This document shows positions 8,551 to 17,947 of a stretch of 64,000 nucleotides of DNA, in pieces. Below the pieces are notes generated by a model. That model made no database searches. It saw only the letters and a program-made list of their open reading frames with translations, and was not told the origin of the DNA. This DNA is from DATKAB01 sp964542745. GTDB taxonomy: Bacteria; Eisenbacteria; RBG-16-71-46. Position numbers and translations under genes: made by a program. The first letter of the stretch is position 1. Each line of letters starts with the position of its first letter. The stretch covers positions 1 to 64,000 of the forward strand of contig CAZIVR010000002.1 of NCBI GenBank assembly GCA_964542745.1, in the 5' to 3' direction.

Positions 8551-9303
8551 ATGTTCGATCTTTCCGCCAATTGGGAGCGGCTCGACGCCGCGTCGTACCG
8601 CGTCTCCGTGATCCGCTCGGTCCGCCGCTCCGGGTGGGTGAGCGCGGTGGTCGGCGTCCTGTGCGCCGCGCTCGGCTTCGTCCCGCCGGGCTCGCCGGTG
8701 CTCGTCGCGCTGGGCGCCATGCTCGGGCTCACCGGCGCGTGGAACGTGCGGCGCCCGTCTCCCGCCGGGCTGATCGTGGACGGCGCGAGCATCATCGCGC
8801 TCGGGATCTTCAACTGCTCCTCGCTGCTGTGGGCGGAGGGCGCGGACGCTTCGTCCGCGGGACGCTGGATCGTCGCCGGCGTCGTGCAGATCGTGTGGGG
8901 CGTGCGCCGGCTCGCGGGATTCCGGGCCGCCCGGGCGGCGCTCTCGGATCCGGAGGCGATGCGCCAGCTCGAGACGCTGGTGCGCGATCTCGCGAAGCGC
9001 AAGCCCAAGTCCGATCCCGGCGTGATCGAGTTCGTCACCGGCCGGGTGCGCAGCCGCCGCAACCGCTCGGGGCTCTACCCCGAGGGCGCGGTCGCGCTGC
9101 TCGACAACCGCGAGGTGATCCGCATGGCCCGCCGCGACGAGATCACGATCGAGAAGAGCGGCAAGGCCTGGATCGGCCGCTCGATCGTGGTCCGGGTGCG
9201 CATGGGCGACCTCGAGATGAAGGGCGAGATGTCCGCCGAGCACTACGAGCGGTTCGAGAACTGGAAGCTCGGGGTGTCGCGGCCGCAGGCGTTCGCGGCG
9301 TAA
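8551..9303 (+). CDS. Four-helix membrane protein of unknown function
   Basis: The protein has 250 residues, and its ATG is 34 bases after mutY. Four hydrophobic segments lie at roughly residues 28-48, 50-66, 74-96 and 106-126. A charged cytoplasmic tail of about 115 residues follows, containing F-V-T-G-R-V-R-S-R-R and a basic/acidic beta-rich stretch. I recognise no family. Its position behind mutY suggests cotranscription but gives no functional clue. A strong hairpin follows the stop. Confidence 0.7.
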   Translation: MFDLSANWERLDAASYRVSVIRSVRRSGWVSAVVGVLCAALGFVPPGSPVLVALGAMLGLTGAWNVRRPSPAGLIVDGASIIALGIFNCSSLLWAEGADASSAGRWIVAGVVQIVWGVRRLAGFRAARAALSDPEAMRQLETLVRDLAKRKPKSDPGVIEFVTGRVRSRRNRSGLYPEGAVALLDNREVIRMARRDEITIEKSGKAWIGRSIVVRVRMGDLEMKGEMSAEHYERFENWKLGVSRPQAFAA

Positions 9304-9308
9304 GGCGT

Positions 9309-9331
9309 GCGCCGCGGGGCCGCCGCGGCGC
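9309..9331. terminator. Hairpin between convergent genes
   Basis: A stem of about nine pairs (9309-9317 with 9323-9331) closes a five-base loop between the membrane-protein gene and the end of the RND operon. There is no U-tract. Its placement between converging transcripts supports a terminator role. Confidence 0.4.
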
Positions 9332-9397
9332 GAGGGGCGCGGCAGGAGCGATCCGGCCGCGCCGCTTCGTTTCCCCCGGGCGGGCGATCGCTTCCGC

Positions 9398-12300
9398 TCA
9401 CTCCCCCCGGCGCATCGCGCGCGCGGGGGCGCCGCCGGCGACGGGGGCCTCGGCGGGTCCGGGAGCGCGGCCGGGCGATCGCGGCGGGGCGTGTTCCGCC
9501 CGGTGCCCTTCCGGAGCCGAGGTCCAGCGCTTCACGAACGCACCGGCCCACGCGCCGAAGTCGTCCAGGTAGGTGTAGACGACCGGCACCACGACCAGCG
9601 TGAGCAGCGTCGAGGTGATGAGGCCGCCGATCACGGCGTGCGCCATCGGGGCGCGGAATTCCGAGCCCTCGCCGAGGGCGAGCGCGGTGGGGAGCATGCC
9701 GAAGATCATCGCGAGCGTGGTCATGACGATCGGGCGCAGCCGGAGCTGGCCGCCCTCGACCAGCGCCTGCTCGCGTTCCTCGCCGCGCTGGCGCGCCTGG
9801 TTCACGAAGTCCACGAGCAGGATCGCGTTCTTGGTGACGAGCCCCATCAGCATGATGATCCCGATCATGCTCATGATGTTGAGCGTGCCGCGGGTCAGCG
9901 CCAGCGCCAGCATCACGCCGATCATCGAGAGCGGCAGCGAGAGCATGATCGCGAGCGGCTTGAGCAGCGATCCGAACTGGCTGGCGAGGATGATGTAGAG
10001 GAACACCACCGCCAGTCCCAGCGACTCGAGCATGTAGCCCACGGTTTCGGCGAAGTCGGCCTGCTCGCCGCCGAACTCGAAGCTGTAGCCGGGGGGCAGC
10101 GCGATCGTGGCGAGGCGCGCCTGGATGTCGCGCGTCACGTCGGTGAGGGGCCGGTCCTGGTAGTTGCCCTCGATGGTGGCCACGCGCTCGAGCTGGCGGC
10201 GGTCGATCTGCGCCGGCGCCCCGCCGCGGCGCAGGCTCGCCACCTGCCCGAGCGGCACCATGACCGGGGCGCCGGTGCGCGGGTCCACTTGCGAGGTCGC
10301 GACCGGCGTGCGCAGCAGGTCGGCCTCCGAGGTGCGGTGCTCGGGAGCGACGCGGACCCGCACGTCGTAGGAGAGCCCGGTCGGGTCCTCCCAGTCGCCG
10401 GCCTTCTGGCCGGACAGCACCGGGCGCAGGGCGGCGCCGATCTGCCCCACCGAGAGCCCGACCTGCGAGGCGAGGTCGCGGTTCACGTCCACCAGGAACT
10501 CGGGCTTGCGGCCCTCGAGCGAGGACTTGAGCTCGACCAGGCCGGGCACGTCGGCGAGCTTCGCCATCAGCTGGTCGGAGATCTCCTGGAGCCGGCCGAG
10601 TTCGGGGCCGTTGAGGTTGATCACGATCGGCGCGGCCGAGCCGCCCACCGCGCCGAGCTGCAGGATGCGCGCGCCCGAGCCCGAGAACCGCGGCAGCACC
10701 TTGCGGATGTCGGCCTCGAACTCCTGCTGCGAGAGCTTGCGGTCGTGCCGCTTCACGAGCTTCACGAAGATCGATCCGCGGTTGACCTCGTTGTTCTGCG
10801 AGGAGCCGCCGACGCTCAGGTAGGTGTAGGCCACCTCCGGGCGGCTCTCGAGGTAGCGCGCGATCTCGAGGCCCTTCTCTCGCGTGTACGGCAGCGAGGA
10901 GCCGACCGGCGTCTCGAACGCCACGCTGGTCTGCTCCTCGTCGGACTTGGGCATGAACTGCCCGCCCACCACCCCGAGCGCCGGGAGGGCGATCGCGACC
11001 GCGAACGAGGCGGCCGCGATGCCGAGGGTGATCAGGCGGTGGCGGAGCGCCCAGCGGATCGCGCCGCGGTAGCGCACGCTCAGCCCGTCGAACCACAGGT
11101 TGAACCGGCGAAGGACCTTGCCGACCGGGCCCTTGGGCTCGGCACCCTCGGCCTGCGGGTCGTACCAGCGCGACGACAGCATCGGGTCGAGCGTGAACGA
11201 CACGAACAGCGACACCAGCACCGCGAAGGCGATGACGATGCCGAACTGGAAGAAGAACTTGCCGACGATGCCGCCCATGTAGGCCACGGGGACGAACACG
11301 GCGATGATCGAGAGCGTGGTGGCGAGCACCGCGAATCCGATCTCGGCGGTGCCGCGCCGCGCCGCCGTGTAGTGGTCCTCGCCGCGCTCGACGTGGCGCA
11401 CGATGTTTTCGCGCACCACGATCGCGTCGTCGATCAGGATGCCGATCACCAGCGACAGGGCCATCAGCGTCATGGTGTTGAGCGTGAAGCCGAACGCGTA
11501 GAAGGCGAGGAACGCCGAGATCACCGAGACCGGCAGGGTGAGGCCGGTGATCACGGTCGAGCGCCACGAGTTCAGGAACACGAACACGATGAAGATGGTG
11601 AGGATCGCGCCCTCGACCAGCGTCTTCTGGACGTCGTGGACCGAGTTGCGGATCCACACCGAGTTGTCCTGGATCACCGAGAGGTTGGCGCCGCGCGGCA
11701 GCGTGCGGTTCAGCTCGGCGACCCGGGCCTGCACCGCGTCGGCGATGTCCACGGTGTTGGCGCCCGACACCTTGCGGATCTCGATGGCCACGGAGCGCTC
11801 GCCGTTCACGAACGCGGCGTCGCGCTCCTCCTCCTGGGCGTCCTCGATGCGCGCGACCTGTCCGAGCCGCACGGTGCCGCCGTTGCGGACCGCCACCGCC
11901 ACGCCGGCGAAGTCGCGGGGGTCGCGGATCCGCCCGCGCACCCGCACCAGGTTCTCGGTGGCGCCCCGCTGCACGCGCCCGGCGGGCACGTCGGCGTTCT
12001 CGCGCTCGAGCGCGGCGACCACCTGGTCGGGGGAGATGCCGAGGGCGTTCATGCGGTCCGGGAGCAGCAGCGCGTGGATCTCGCGGCGCACGCCGCCCAC
12101 CACCGTGACGCTGCCCACGCCGGGCACGTTCTGGATGCGCCGGCTCACGTCCTCCTCGGCGAGGCGCGTGAGGTCGCGCAGCGTCCAGTTCGGGCCGCGC
12201 ACGGCGAAGCTCATGATCGCCTCGGCCCCGGGGTCGAAGCGCGCGATCACCGGCGGCTCGATGTCGAGCGGCAGGTCCTGGCGGATGCCGTCCATCTTGG

Positions 12301-12628
12301 AGCGCACGTCGGCGGTGGCGTCCATGATGCGCGTGTTGAGCTGGAACTCGATGAAGACCTGGCTGAAGCCCTCGTTGGAGTAGGAGAAGATGCGCTTCAC
12401 GCCCTCCACCGAGTTGACCGACTCCTCGATCTTCTTGGTGACTTCGCGCTCCACCGCCTCCGGCGAGGCGCCGGGGTAGGTGGTGGTGACGGTCACGAAC
12501 GGGAACTCCACCTCGGGCCACAGGTCCACGGCGAGGCGGCGGTAGCTGAAGATGCCGAGCGTCACGAGCGCCACGATCATCATCGTGGCCAGCACGGGAC
12601 GCCGGATCGAGAGGTCGCTCAGGAACAT
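9398..12628 (-). CDS. RND (HAE1/AcrB-type) efflux transporter, inner-membrane pump
   Basis: The protein has 1076 residues, slightly longer than AcrB (about 1050). It begins M-F-L-S-D-L-S-I-R-R-P-V, the usual HAE1 cytoplasmic lip before TM1. It has P-G-A-S-P-E-A-V-E in the first porter domain, the proton-relay aspartates in TM4 (I-G-I-L-I-D-D-A-I-V), and the second-half repeat with M-G-L-V-T-K-N-A-I-L-L-V-D. It exports amphiphilic compounds using the proton gradient, together with the adaptor and outer-membrane proteins encoded just upstream in the same operon. The C-terminal ~45 residues are Pro/Ala-rich and unconserved. The substrate cannot be predicted. Confidence 0.93.
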   Translation of the reverse strand: MFLSDLSIRRPVLATMMIVALVTLGIFSYRRLAVDLWPEVEFPFVTVTTTYPGASPEAVEREVTKKIEESVNSVEGVKRIFSYSNEGFSQVFIEFQLNTRIMDATADVRSKMDGIRQDLPLDIEPPVIARFDPGAEAIMSFAVRGPNWTLRDLTRLAEEDVSRRIQNVPGVGSVTVVGGVRREIHALLLPDRMNALGISPDQVVAALERENADVPAGRVQRGATENLVRVRGRIRDPRDFAGVAVAVRNGGTVRLGQVARIEDAQEEERDAAFVNGERSVAIEIRKVSGANTVDIADAVQARVAELNRTLPRGANLSVIQDNSVWIRNSVHDVQKTLVEGAILTIFIVFVFLNSWRSTVITGLTLPVSVISAFLAFYAFGFTLNTMTLMALSLVIGILIDDAIVVRENIVRHVERGEDHYTAARRGTAEIGFAVLATTLSIIAVFVPVAYMGGIVGKFFFQFGIVIAFAVLVSLFVSFTLDPMLSSRWYDPQAEGAEPKGPVGKVLRRFNLWFDGLSVRYRGAIRWALRHRLITLGIAAASFAVAIALPALGVVGGQFMPKSDEEQTSVAFETPVGSSLPYTREKGLEIARYLESRPEVAYTYLSVGGSSQNNEVNRGSIFVKLVKRHDRKLSQQEFEADIRKVLPRFSGSGARILQLGAVGGSAAPIVINLNGPELGRLQEISDQLMAKLADVPGLVELKSSLEGRKPEFLVDVNRDLASQVGLSVGQIGAALRPVLSGQKAGDWEDPTGLSYDVRVRVAPEHRTSEADLLRTPVATSQVDPRTGAPVMVPLGQVASLRRGGAPAQIDRRQLERVATIEGNYQDRPLTDVTRDIQARLATIALPPGYSFEFGGEQADFAETVGYMLESLGLAVVFLYIILASQFGSLLKPLAIMLSLPLSMIGVMLALALTRGTLNIMSMIGIIMLMGLVTKNAILLVDFVNQARQRGEEREQALVEGGQLRLRPIVMTTLAMIFGMLPTALALGEGSEFRAPMAHAVIGGLITSTLLTLVVVPVVYTYLDDFGAWAGAFVKRWTSAPEGHRAEHAPPRSPGRAPGPAEAPVAGGAPARAMRRGE

Positions 12629-12631
12629 GGC

Positions 12632-13732
12632 CTAGCGCTCCCTTCCGGCGATCCGCACCGGCTGGCCCGGCGTGAGGCCCGCGATGGGCCCGACGATCAC
12701 CGAGTCGCCGGCGGCGAGGCCCGAGAGGATCTCGACGAGATCGCGCGACGGATCGCGGAGGCCGGGGCGCACGTCGCGCCGCTCGAGCACGCCCTGCTTC
12801 AGCGCCAGCACGAACGCGCCCCGCTCGTCCTCGCGCACCGCCGGCCCGGGCACCGCCAGCGCGGCCTTCTCCTCCTGCGTCACGACGTTGCCCGAGGCGA
12901 ACAGCCCGCCCACCAGCCGGCCGCCCGGGTTGGGCACGCGCACGTAGAGCTTGACCTGCCGCGTCGCCGCGTCCACCGCGGCGTTCACCCGCGCCACGCG
13001 CCCCTCGACGCCGCCGGCGGGAAAGCCGGTCACGTCGAGCCGCACCGGGGATCCCACGCGCACCCGGGCCACGTGCTCGCTCGGGATGGTGGCCTCGAAC
13101 TCGAGTTCGGTGGTGTTGACGAGCCGGAACATCGGGTCACCCTCGGCCGGGCGGTCGCCGGACTCGACGGATCGCACCGAGATCACGCCCGCGATCGGCG
13201 CCCGCATCCGGGCGTCCTCGAGCCGCCGCGTCGCCTGGGCCTCGGCGGCCTGCGCCACCTTGAACGCCGCCTCGGCGGCCTCGCGGTCGCGCTTCGAGAC
13301 CGCGCCCTCGGCGTACAGGTTGCGCTGGCGCTCGAGATCGGCGGCCGCCACCTCGAGCTGCGCCTGCGCGCTCACCGCGGCCGCTTCGATCGCGCCGAGG
13401 CGGAAGCGCGCGAGGAGCTGGCCCTGCCTCACGGCCTCGCCCTCGCGGACCAGCACCTCGTCCACCACCTCGGCGACCGGCGCGGTGAGACGCACGTCCA
13501 CGCCGGGGGCGAGCGTTCCCGACACCGGGACGCCTGCCGCGAGATCGGCGGGGGCCGCGACCGCCACGTCGCTGGCGGCCATCAGCACCGGCCCCGCGGA
13601 ATTCGCCGCGCCCTTCCCGCCGCGGCTTCCGCCCTCGCCGGCGGTCGCGCCGCCGTGGCCGCCGCCGCAGCCCGCGGCGAACGCGGCGATCGCGAGCGCC
13701 GCTCCCAGCACCACCCACCATTCGGTCTTCAT
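12632..13732 (-). CDS. RND efflux periplasmic adaptor (membrane-fusion) lipoprotein
   Basis: The protein has 366 residues. The signal ends with A-F-A-A-G-C, giving a lipid anchor. The order is the usual adaptor one: lipoyl half (V-D-V-R-L-T-A-P-V-A-E-V-V-D), an alpha-hairpin of Ala/Glu/Arg-rich coiled coil (residues ~105-170), second lipoyl half (M-R-A-P-I-A-G-V-I), then beta-barrel and membrane-proximal domains. It links the RND pump to the TolC-like channel. Its start overlaps the stop of the channel gene by four bases (ATGA), and the pump gene starts three bases after its own stop. This fixes the operon order. Confidence 0.92.
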   Translation of the reverse strand: MKTEWWVVLGAALAIAAFAAGCGGGHGGATAGEGGSRGGKGAANSAGPVLMAASDVAVAAPADLAAGVPVSGTLAPGVDVRLTAPVAEVVDEVLVREGEAVRQGQLLARFRLGAIEAAAVSAQAQLEVAAADLERQRNLYAEGAVSKRDREAAEAAFKVAQAAEAQATRRLEDARMRAPIAGVISVRSVESGDRPAEGDPMFRLVNTTELEFEATIPSEHVARVRVGSPVRLDVTGFPAGGVEGRVARVNAAVDAATRQVKLYVRVPNPGGRLVGGLFASGNVVTQEEKAALAVPGPAVREDERGAFVLALKQGVLERRDVRPGLRDPSRDLVEILSGLAAGDSVIVGPIAGLTPGQPVRIAGRER

Positions 13733-15141
13733 CGTTCCAGTTCCTCCAGGCTCGCGGTCACCTGATCGAGCGGGCGCGGCACCGTCGGCACCTTGCGGCC
13801 GAGGGCCCGTTCCAGCTCGAGCAGCGCGAGGCGGTAGTCCTTGATGGCTTCGATCTCGTGGATTTCCGCGGTGCGCTCCTGCACGCGGGCGTCGGTCACT
13901 TCGAGCTGGGTGGCGAGCCCGTTGCGGTAGCGCAGGTCGGCGAGCTCGCGGGCGCGTTCGGCGAGCCGGGCGGTGCCGCGCCGCGCCGCCATCTCCGCCA
14001 GCGTGCGCCGGAGCTCGCGGCGGGCGCGCGCGATCTCGAGGCGCACCCGGCCGGCGACCTCGTCGCGCTGGGCCTCGGCCTGGCGCAGTTCGCCGCGCGC
14101 GCGCTGGGTGGCGCCGTGGTCGCGCAGGCCGAGGAAGATCGGCAGCTCGAGCTTGACGCTCGCGTTGATGCTGCGCCGGAACTCGTCGAGCTCCGGCCGC
14201 TCGGTGCGCGGGAAGGCCTGCTGCGACACCGTGCCCGTCATCGAGAGCTGCGGCCAGCGCGCCGCGCGCTCGAGCCGCACCGCCTGGCGCCGGGCTTCCA
14301 CCTCGGCCTCGGCCTGGGCCAGCGCGGCGCGCGCCGCGGGGTCGGCGGAGGGCTCTTCCAGGGGCACCGGCACCAGGTCGCCCTCGAAGGCGAGCGGGGT
14401 GACGAGCCGCAACGGGAGCTCGAGCGGCAGGTCGAGCAGGCGCTTGAGTTCGAGCGCGGCCAGCTCGGCGGCATTGGCGGCCGCGACCACCGCCGGTTCC
14501 TCGTTGGCGGCGTCCACGCGGGCGCGGATCAGGTCGTAGTCCGAGCGCGAGCCCTCGCGGTTCCCGAGCGTCACCTGCGCGAGGTGGTCGCGCGCCCGGT
14601 CGCGCCCGGCGCGGCGGATGTCGAGCACCTGCCGGGCCACGACCGCCTCGAGGTAGGCGCGGGTCGCCTGCCAGGCGAGGTCGGACGCGACCTCGGCGCG
14701 CTGCGCGCGGAAGGCGCGCCGGTAGGCGCGCGCCGCGGCCAGCCCGGCGCCCACGCGCCCGCCCGACCAGAGGAGTTGCGAGCCGGTGAGGTCCGCCGTC
14801 CAGCTGTGCTCCGACCCGAAGGGGCTGTTGCGGAAGATGCCGGCGAGCGGGCTCGAGTCCGGGGCCGCGCCCTGGAAGATCGAGGCGAACTGGCGGCCGT
14901 AGGTGAGCGACGCGTTGACCTGCGGCAGCGCCGCCGAGAGCGCCTCGCGCACGCGGCCGTCCGCGGCCGTGATCTGCGCTTCGGCGACGCGCATCGCCTG
15001 GGCGTGGGAGAGCGCCCGGTGGACCGCGTCCTCGAGGGAGAGCGCGAGCGTGTCGGGGCTCGCCGGACCCTGCGCGTGCGCCGCGGCCGGGAGGCCCAGG
15101 GCCAGCAGCGCGATGGCGAAGCGGGCGCGGATCGCGTTCAT
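13729..15141 (-). CDS. TolC-family outer-membrane efflux protein
   Basis: The protein has 470 residues with a cleavable signal (A-L-L-A-L-G-L-P-A-A-A-H-A-Q). Two OEP repeats of long Ala/Arg/Glu helices contain L-P-Q-V-N-A-S-L-T-Y-G in the first and W-P-Q-L-S-M-T-G in the second. The V-x-x-A-x-A repeated heptads are those of the periplasmic tunnel. It forms the trimeric exit duct for the RND pump. It starts inside the last codons of the tetR gene (four-base overlap) and ends overlapping the adaptor gene, so all four genes form one transcript. Confidence 0.9.
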   Translation of the reverse strand: MNAIRARFAIALLALGLPAAAHAQGPASPDTLALSLEDAVHRALSHAQAMRVAEAQITAADGRVREALSAALPQVNASLTYGRQFASIFQGAAPDSSPLAGIFRNSPFGSEHSWTADLTGSQLLWSGGRVGAGLAAARAYRRAFRAQRAEVASDLAWQATRAYLEAVVARQVLDIRRAGRDRARDHLAQVTLGNREGSRSDYDLIRARVDAANEEPAVVAAANAAELAALELKRLLDLPLELPLRLVTPLAFEGDLVPVPLEEPSADPAARAALAQAEAEVEARRQAVRLERAARWPQLSMTGTVSQQAFPRTERPELDEFRRSINASVKLELPIFLGLRDHGATQRARGELRQAEAQRDEVAGRVRLEIARARRELRRTLAEMAARRGTARLAERARELADLRYRNGLATQLEVTDARVQERTAEIHEIEAIKDYRLALLELERALGRKVPTVPRPLDQVTASLEELER

Positions 15142-15758
15142 GCGCGCCTCCCTTCGCCGGCGAGCCCCGCGAAAACCATCTCCAGCCGGGCGCGCAGTTC
15201 GTCCTGCAGGTGGAACTCGCCGAGGTTCGGGCAGTGGACCCACATGTAGAGCGTGGCGTAGTAGACGGACGTGAGCACCGCGAGCGCGCGCTTCACGTCG
15301 AGGTCGCGGCGCAGCTCGCCCGAGGCGCGGCCCTGCTCGATCACCTGCTCCACGATCTGGTCCCAGCGCTCGCCGATCTCTTCGACCGGCGAGAACACGC
15401 GGTGGAAGAGCTCGGGCAGCACGTACTGCGAAAGCTCCTTCTCCTCCTCGTAGGCGCTCGCGGCGTCGGTGAAGATCTCGATCAGCTTGCCGGGCACCGG
15501 GCGCGTCTCCGCGAGGATCTCGCCGGCGCGGGCCTCGGCCTCGACCAGCCGCTGCTCGGAGAGGAAGCCGAGCACCGACTCCTTCTTCGGGAAGTAATTG
15601 AAGAAGGTGCCGCGCGCCACGTCGGCGCGTTCGGTGATTTCGTCCACGGTGGTGGCTTCGAAACCCCGCTCGCGAAACAGGCGGATCGCCTCGCGGAAGA
15701 TGCGCTGCCGGGTCTCGTCTTTCTTGCGCTCGCGGCGCGAGGGTTCCGCTTCGGTCAT
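15138..15758 (-). CDS. TetR-family repressor of the efflux operon
   Basis: The protein has 206 residues. The N-terminal helix-turn-helix (residues ~20-62) is textbook: R-Q-R-I-F-R-E-A-I-R-L-F, then T-T-V-D-E-I-T-E-R-A-D-V-A-R-G-T-F-F-N-Y-F-P-K-K-E. The C-terminal ligand-binding helices are divergent. It is the first gene of the tetR-tolC-adaptor-RND operon, and such regulators normally repress their own operon until the pump's substrate binds. The C-terminus contains one Cys (W-V-H-C-P-N). Confidence 0.92.
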   Translation of the reverse strand: MTEAEPSRRERKKDETRQRIFREAIRLFRERGFEATTVDEITERADVARGTFFNYFPKKESVLGFLSEQRLVEAEARAGEILAETRPVPGKLIEIFTDAASAYEEEKELSQYVLPELFHRVFSPVEEIGERWDQIVEQVIEQGRASGELRRDLDVKRALAVLTSVYYATLYMWVHCPNLGEFHLQDELRARLEMVFAGLAGEGRRA

Positions 15759-15798
15759 CGCGGGGGCTCCTGGCTCGAAGGCTGGATCGGGTCCGGAA

Positions 15799-15830
15799 TT
15801 GGAACGAGCGCAAACTTAGACGCAGTCCAA
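15799..15830. promoter_or_regulatory. Possible TetR operator (imperfect inverted repeat)
   Basis: A TTGGA/TCCAA pair brackets 32 bases, 41 bp upstream of the tetR start. The half-sites match well only over their first five bases and partly after that. Its position in the only sizeable gap before the operon fits an autoregulatory operator, but no promoter boxes are convincing. Confidence 0.25.
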
Positions 15831-16005
15831 GGACGATAGGTTGCAGCGAGTTTCGGTGGCGACACGCTGCACGTATGGGCACTCGGCCGGGCAAGGGGTG
15901 TCCGCGACTCCTCGCCGCGCCGGGTTCGCCGCGTGGCGCGCGCGGCGGTCCGGGTTCCGGCCGGCCGCTCCGGTCCGGCGGCGCCTCTCGCGTAGACTGG
16001 GCCGC

Positions 16006-17187
16006 ATGTCGGATTCCAGGGACGGACCGGGAGCCGCGCCCGGCCGGGTACTCGTCACGGACGGCGAGTTCAAGCACTCGCTGGGCATCGCACGCGCGCT
16101 CGCGGCGCGCGGCCACGAGGTGAGCCTGCTCGCGCGCTCGTCGCGGGCGCCGGCCGTGCACTCGAACGCCGTGCACGGCTGGCACCGCGTGCCGCCCGCG
16201 GACGATCCCGGCTTCGACACGCGGCTCCTCGAAGTGCTCGGCTGGCTCGCCCCGGTCACCTTCCTGCCGGTGGGCAGCGGCTCGATGGCGGCGGCGCACC
16301 GGCTGCGCGAGCGCTTCGCGCCCTCGGTGCGCGTGGCCCTTCCGCCGCCCGCGTCCTTCGAGATCGCGAACGACAAGGCCCGCACCGCCGAGGCGGCGCG
16401 CGCCGCGGGCGTGGCCACGCCGCGCGAGCGCCCGGCGCCCGACCTCGAGGCGGCCCGCCGCGCGGCGGAAGCGCTCGGCTACCCGGTGGTGCTCAAATCG
16501 GCGCGCGAGGAGGGGCGCAAGGCGCTCCGCTACGTGCGCGGCGCGGACGGGCTCGAGCGCGCCTTCGGCGAGGTGGCGGCGATCTCGACCGGCGGGCTGA
16601 TCGCGCAGGAAGTGGTGGCGGGCGAGGGCTTCGGCTTCAGCGCGCTCTACTGGAACGGCCGCCGCGTGCGACACTGCATGCACCGCCGCGTGCGCGAGTG
16701 GCCGCCGAGCGGCGGCGCCAGCGCCTGCGCCGAGAGCCTGCCCGAGGCGCCCGAGCTCGAGCGCGCGGGCACCGCGCTGCTCGACGCGCTGCGCTGGCAC
16801 GGCGTGGCGATGGTGGAGTTCAAGGGCTCGCTCGATCCCGGGGGACTCAGGCTGATGGAAGTGAACGCCAAGTTCTGGGGCTCGCACGACGTGGCGCTCG
16901 CCGCCGGAGTGGACTTCCCCGGCGACCTGGCCGCGCTGCTCGAGGGCCGCGAGCTGCCGGCCGCGCGCCCCGCGCGGCGCGTGCGCGTGGCGTGGCCGCT
17001 CGGCGGCGACCTGTGGCACGGGCTGTTCCGCCCCTCGGCGCTGCCGCGCGTGCTTTGGGACGCGCTCTCGCCCGGGGTCGTGAAACCGTTCCGGCTCTCG
17101 GACCCCGCGCCGCACGCCTGGGAGCTGGTCCAGTGGCTGCGTTCGGCGCCCGGCGCCTGGCGCGAGCACCGGGAGCTGCGGCGATGA
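16006..17187 (+). CDS. ATP-grasp ligase, polysaccharide/glycoconjugate cluster
   Basis: The protein has 393 residues. The N-terminal pre-ATP-grasp domain starts V-L-V-T-D-G-E-F-K-H-S-L-G-I-A-R-A-L. The ATP-grasp part follows with N-D-K-A-R-T-A-E, G-Y-P-V-V-L-K-S-A-R-E-E-G, and the metal-binding E-V-N-A-K-F-W-G-S-H. Enzymes of this CarB-like group ligate a carboxylate to an amine or thiol. The substrate is unknown. It heads a tight operon with PHP, glycosyltransferase and deacetylase genes, so a surface polymer or glycolipid modification is the likely context. Confidence 0.85.
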   Translation: MSDSRDGPGAAPGRVLVTDGEFKHSLGIARALAARGHEVSLLARSSRAPAVHSNAVHGWHRVPPADDPGFDTRLLEVLGWLAPVTFLPVGSGSMAAAHRLRERFAPSVRVALPPPASFEIANDKARTAEAARAAGVATPRERPAPDLEAARRAAEALGYPVVLKSAREEGRKALRYVRGADGLERAFGEVAAISTGGLIAQEVVAGEGFGFSALYWNGRRVRHCMHRRVREWPPSGGASACAESLPEAPELERAGTALLDALRWHGVAMVEFKGSLDPGGLRLMEVNAKFWGSHDVALAAGVDFPGDLAALLEGRELPAARPARRVRVAWPLGGDLWHGLFRPSALPRVLWDALSPGVVKPFRLSDPAPHAWELVQWLRSAPGAWREHRELRR

Positions 17188-17224
17188 GGCGCGCGGGAGC
17201 GGGCGGCGCGCGGGGGGCGCGCCC

Positions 17225-17947
17225 TTGAGCTGGACCTTCGTCGTCCACGCGCACACGAAGCACAGCTTCGACTCCCTCACCGGCCCCGAGGCGCTCGCGC
17301 GGCACGCCGCGGAGCTCGGCGTGGACGTGCTGGCCGTGACCGACCACGACACGTGGCGGGGTTCGGTCGAAGCCCGCGAGGCCGCGTCGCGGCTCGGGCT
17401 CCCGCTCACCGTGATCCTGGCGTCCGAGATCAACACCCGGCAGGGCGACGTGATCGGCCTGTTCCTGAAGCGGGACCTCCACGAGGAAGACGCCCCCGCG
17501 CTGTGCGACGCGATCCACGCCGACGGCGGGCTCGTGCTGCTGCCGCATCCCTACAAGTGGCACCGGCTCGACGAGCCGCTGCTCGCGCGCGTGGACCTCG
17601 TGGAGGTCTACAACGGACGCACCGGCCGCGCCGACAACACCCGCGCGCTGGAGCTGGCCCGCGCCCGGAACCTTCCCGAGCTGGTGGGGCCCGACGCGCA
17701 CCTGCTGCACGAGCTGGGGCTGGCGCGCGTCGAGTTCGAAGGGGAGAAGCCCGCCGACGAGGCCGCGCTCAAGGCCGCGCTGCTCCGCTCACCCCGCCGC
17801 TTCGTCACGCGGCCCGGCTCGATCTGGAACGAGTGGCGCAGCCAGGGCGTGCGGTTCCTGCGCCAGCCGAACCTCCGCGACGCCTACTGGCTCGCGCGCG
17901 GCGCGCTGCGGCGGCTCGTGAAGCCCGGCGAGTACGTGGCCGGATGA
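17225..17947 (+). CDS. PHP-domain metal-dependent phosphoesterase
   Basis: The protein has 240 residues. PHP metal ligands are clear: V-H-A-H-T-K-H-S near the start, V-T-D-H-D-T-W, L-P-H-P-Y-K, and G-P-D-A-H. It probably hydrolyses a phosphoester. TTG at 17225 is the earliest in-frame start and has a G-rich stretch upstream. A 14-codon frame starts at 17184 (inside the previous stop region) and ends at 17228, overlapping this start, so translational coupling is likely. The stop overlaps the next ATG by four bases. Confidence 0.85.
   Translation: MSWTFVVHAHTKHSFDSLTGPEALARHAAELGVDVLAVTDHDTWRGSVEAREAASRLGLPLTVILASEINTRQGDVIGLFLKRDLHEEDAPALCDAIHADGGLVLLPHPYKWHRLDEPLLARVDLVEVYNGRTGRADNTRALELARARNLPELVGPDAHLLHELGLARVEFEGEKPADEAALKAALLRSPRRFVTRPGSIWNEWRSQGVRFLRQPNLRDAYWLARGALRRLVKPGEYVAG

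Noticed and set aside
9491..13765. A 1424-codon plus-strand frame over the RND operon
   Set aside because: Its composition is Arg/His/Asp-rich shadow sequence, and the opposite strand encodes textbook RND and adaptor proteins.
15843..15870. Inverted repeat GCAGCG/CGCTGC upstream of tetR as a second operator
   Set aside because: Six-base arms 16 bases apart are expected by chance at this GC content.
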